Source of the DNA: FEN-1297 sp963843605
Lineage (GTDB): Bacteria; Bacteroidota; Ignavibacteria; Ignavibacteriales; Ignavibacteriaceae
Reading direction: 5' to 3'
Length of the DNA: 64,000 bases
NCBI GenBank assembly: GCA_963843605.1
Contig: CAWJLA010000001.1
Span: 992,001 to 1,056,000, forward strand
Part shown: piece after piece, positions 63,679 to 64,000 of the stretch
Layout of the letters: each line of letters begins with the position of its first letter
How positions within the stretch are numbered: position 1 is the first letter of the stretch
Program-made: the position numbers and the translations under genes
The notes under the pieces: generated by a model
Database searches by the model: none
Seen by the model: the letters and a program-made list of their open reading frames with translations, nothing else
Told to the model about the DNA's origin: nothing

Positions 63679-63687
63679 CCCCTTTTT
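63679..63687 (-). promoter_or_regulatory. AAAAAGGGG ribosome-binding leader, cassette 3
   Basis: AAAAAGGGG, 6 nt, ATG 63672. Matches the leaders of cassettes 1 and 2. Confidence 0.85.
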
Positions 63688-63755
63688 AAAAATGAATGCT
63701 TAATCTATATTATAATCAAATATAATTCACTAAAAAAATATTTAAAATATAAAAT

Positions 63756-63813
63756 ATTTGTCAATCTAACGACATTCTACAATCGTAAATCTTCAATCGT
63801 AAATCGCCAATCC
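63756..63813. repeat. Word array 3, right (barrel-gene side)
   Basis: ACAATCGTAAATCTTCAATCGTAAATCGCCAATCC, complementary to the left array, runs to the barrel-gene stop at 63814. Confidence 0.88.
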
Positions 63814-64000
63814 TCAGATTCCATAATAAAGCCCGATATAAAATTCATTAAGCCGACTGTTCACAAAAGTATGGTTTGTTTGTTCGGCAGATATTTTCGT
63901 TGTTTGAAAGTGGAGTTTTGCATAAAGGTCGTGAAGAATTTCATATTTAACATCGGCGCCGAAGTAAGCATAGTTTGTTCTGAGTCCGAACAGGAAAGGC
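63814..64000 (-). CDS. C-terminus of an outer-membrane barrel-like protein (partial)
   Basis: Open to the window edge. The last 59 residues read LFGLRTNYAYFGADVKYEIL, then HDLYAKLHFQTTKISAEQ, and end NEFYIGLYYGI at TGA 63814. Alternating polar/aromatic strands and an aromatic-rich end suggest an outer-membrane barrel or capsule-assembly-like protein next to the polysaccharide genes. Family not recognised; only the end is seen. Confidence 0.6.
   Translation of the reverse strand, partial: PFLFGLRTNYAYFGADVKYEILHDLYAKLHFQTTKISAEQTNHTFVNSRLNEFYIGLYYGI

Noticed and set aside
52975..63813. A classical diversity-generating retroelement
   Set aside because: Avd-like proteins are present, but there is no reverse transcriptase, template repeat/variable repeat pair or C-type lectin target in the window.

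Overview
The window looks like a chromosomal segment of an AT-rich Gram-negative bacterium of the Bacteroidota/Chlorobiota/Ignavibacteriota assemblage; an Ignavibacteria-like lineage is my inference. Grounds: homodimeric-type pyruvate dehydrogenase E1 in an E1-E2-E3 cluster, a DUF2723 membrane glycosyltransferase-like protein, bacterial geranylgeranylglyceryl-phosphate synthase, OmpA with thrombospondin-3 repeats, many small Sec-exported lipoproteins and beta-barrel proteins, and several four-helix-bundle (S23/IVP) genes. No rRNA, tRNA, CRISPR array, integrase or phage module is visible.

Layout. 0.4-7.2 kb: an ECF-like sigma factor, then the PDH complex on the minus strand (aceE, aceF, lpdA). 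7.2-8.2 kb: non-coding DNA with two copies of a ~193-bp repeat. 8.2-16 kb: alpha/beta hydrolase, DUF2723 protein, DUF192 protein, gmhA (frameshifted), GGGP synthase, and a tiny lipoprotein plus barrel pair. 16-31.5 kb: tex, a 297-bp MITE-like element, ArsC/Spx-like protein, PPK2, dihaem cytochrome c, lipoprotein, tag, a Trm112-like protein, isoprenylcysteine-methyltransferase-like protein, peptidoglycan amidase, SLC1-type symporter, hemW, an exported protein/barrel pair, recN. 31.5-44 kb: a 31-aa membrane peptide, a decayed SDR gene, Nudix hydrolase, DUF1232, S9 peptidase, a decayed metallophosphoesterase, methyltransferases (including RlmD-like), rsmI (frameshifted), and a subtilase/OPT transporter pair. 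44-51.3 kb: small phosphoglycosyl transferase, proS (C-terminal frameshift), an exported protein split by a -1 frameshift, ClC channel, DUF480. 51.3-64 kb: a minus-strand run joining a U32 protein and peptidase T to OmpA and a surface-polysaccharide cluster (gmd, fcl, DegT aminotransferase, rfbC, rfbA) and the end of another barrel protein.

The most unusual structure is in the last 13 kb. Three separate four-helix-bundle (S23/IVP, Avd-like) genes each sit between two host genes of the same strand. Each carries the same leader (AAAAGGGG, 6 nt, ATG), and each is bracketed by arrays of reiterated short words. The words differ from locus to locus but face each other as inverted repeats. The arrays touch host stop codons, supply the last codons of host genes, and in one case form the N-terminus of the next gene. 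Related words without an S23 gene occur elsewhere, including inside the coding sequence of the DegT aminotransferase. I read these as a cassette system that inserts or grows repeat arrays at gene boundaries.

A second family, MITE-like elements with ~17-bp inverted ends and 9-bp target duplications, occurs at 18.8 and 51.5 kb. Four otherwise conserved genes carry single-base frameshifts (gmhA, rsmI, proS, and the exported protein at 47.2 kb). Because proS is normally essential, residual assembly indels are a serious alternative to real decay or recoding.
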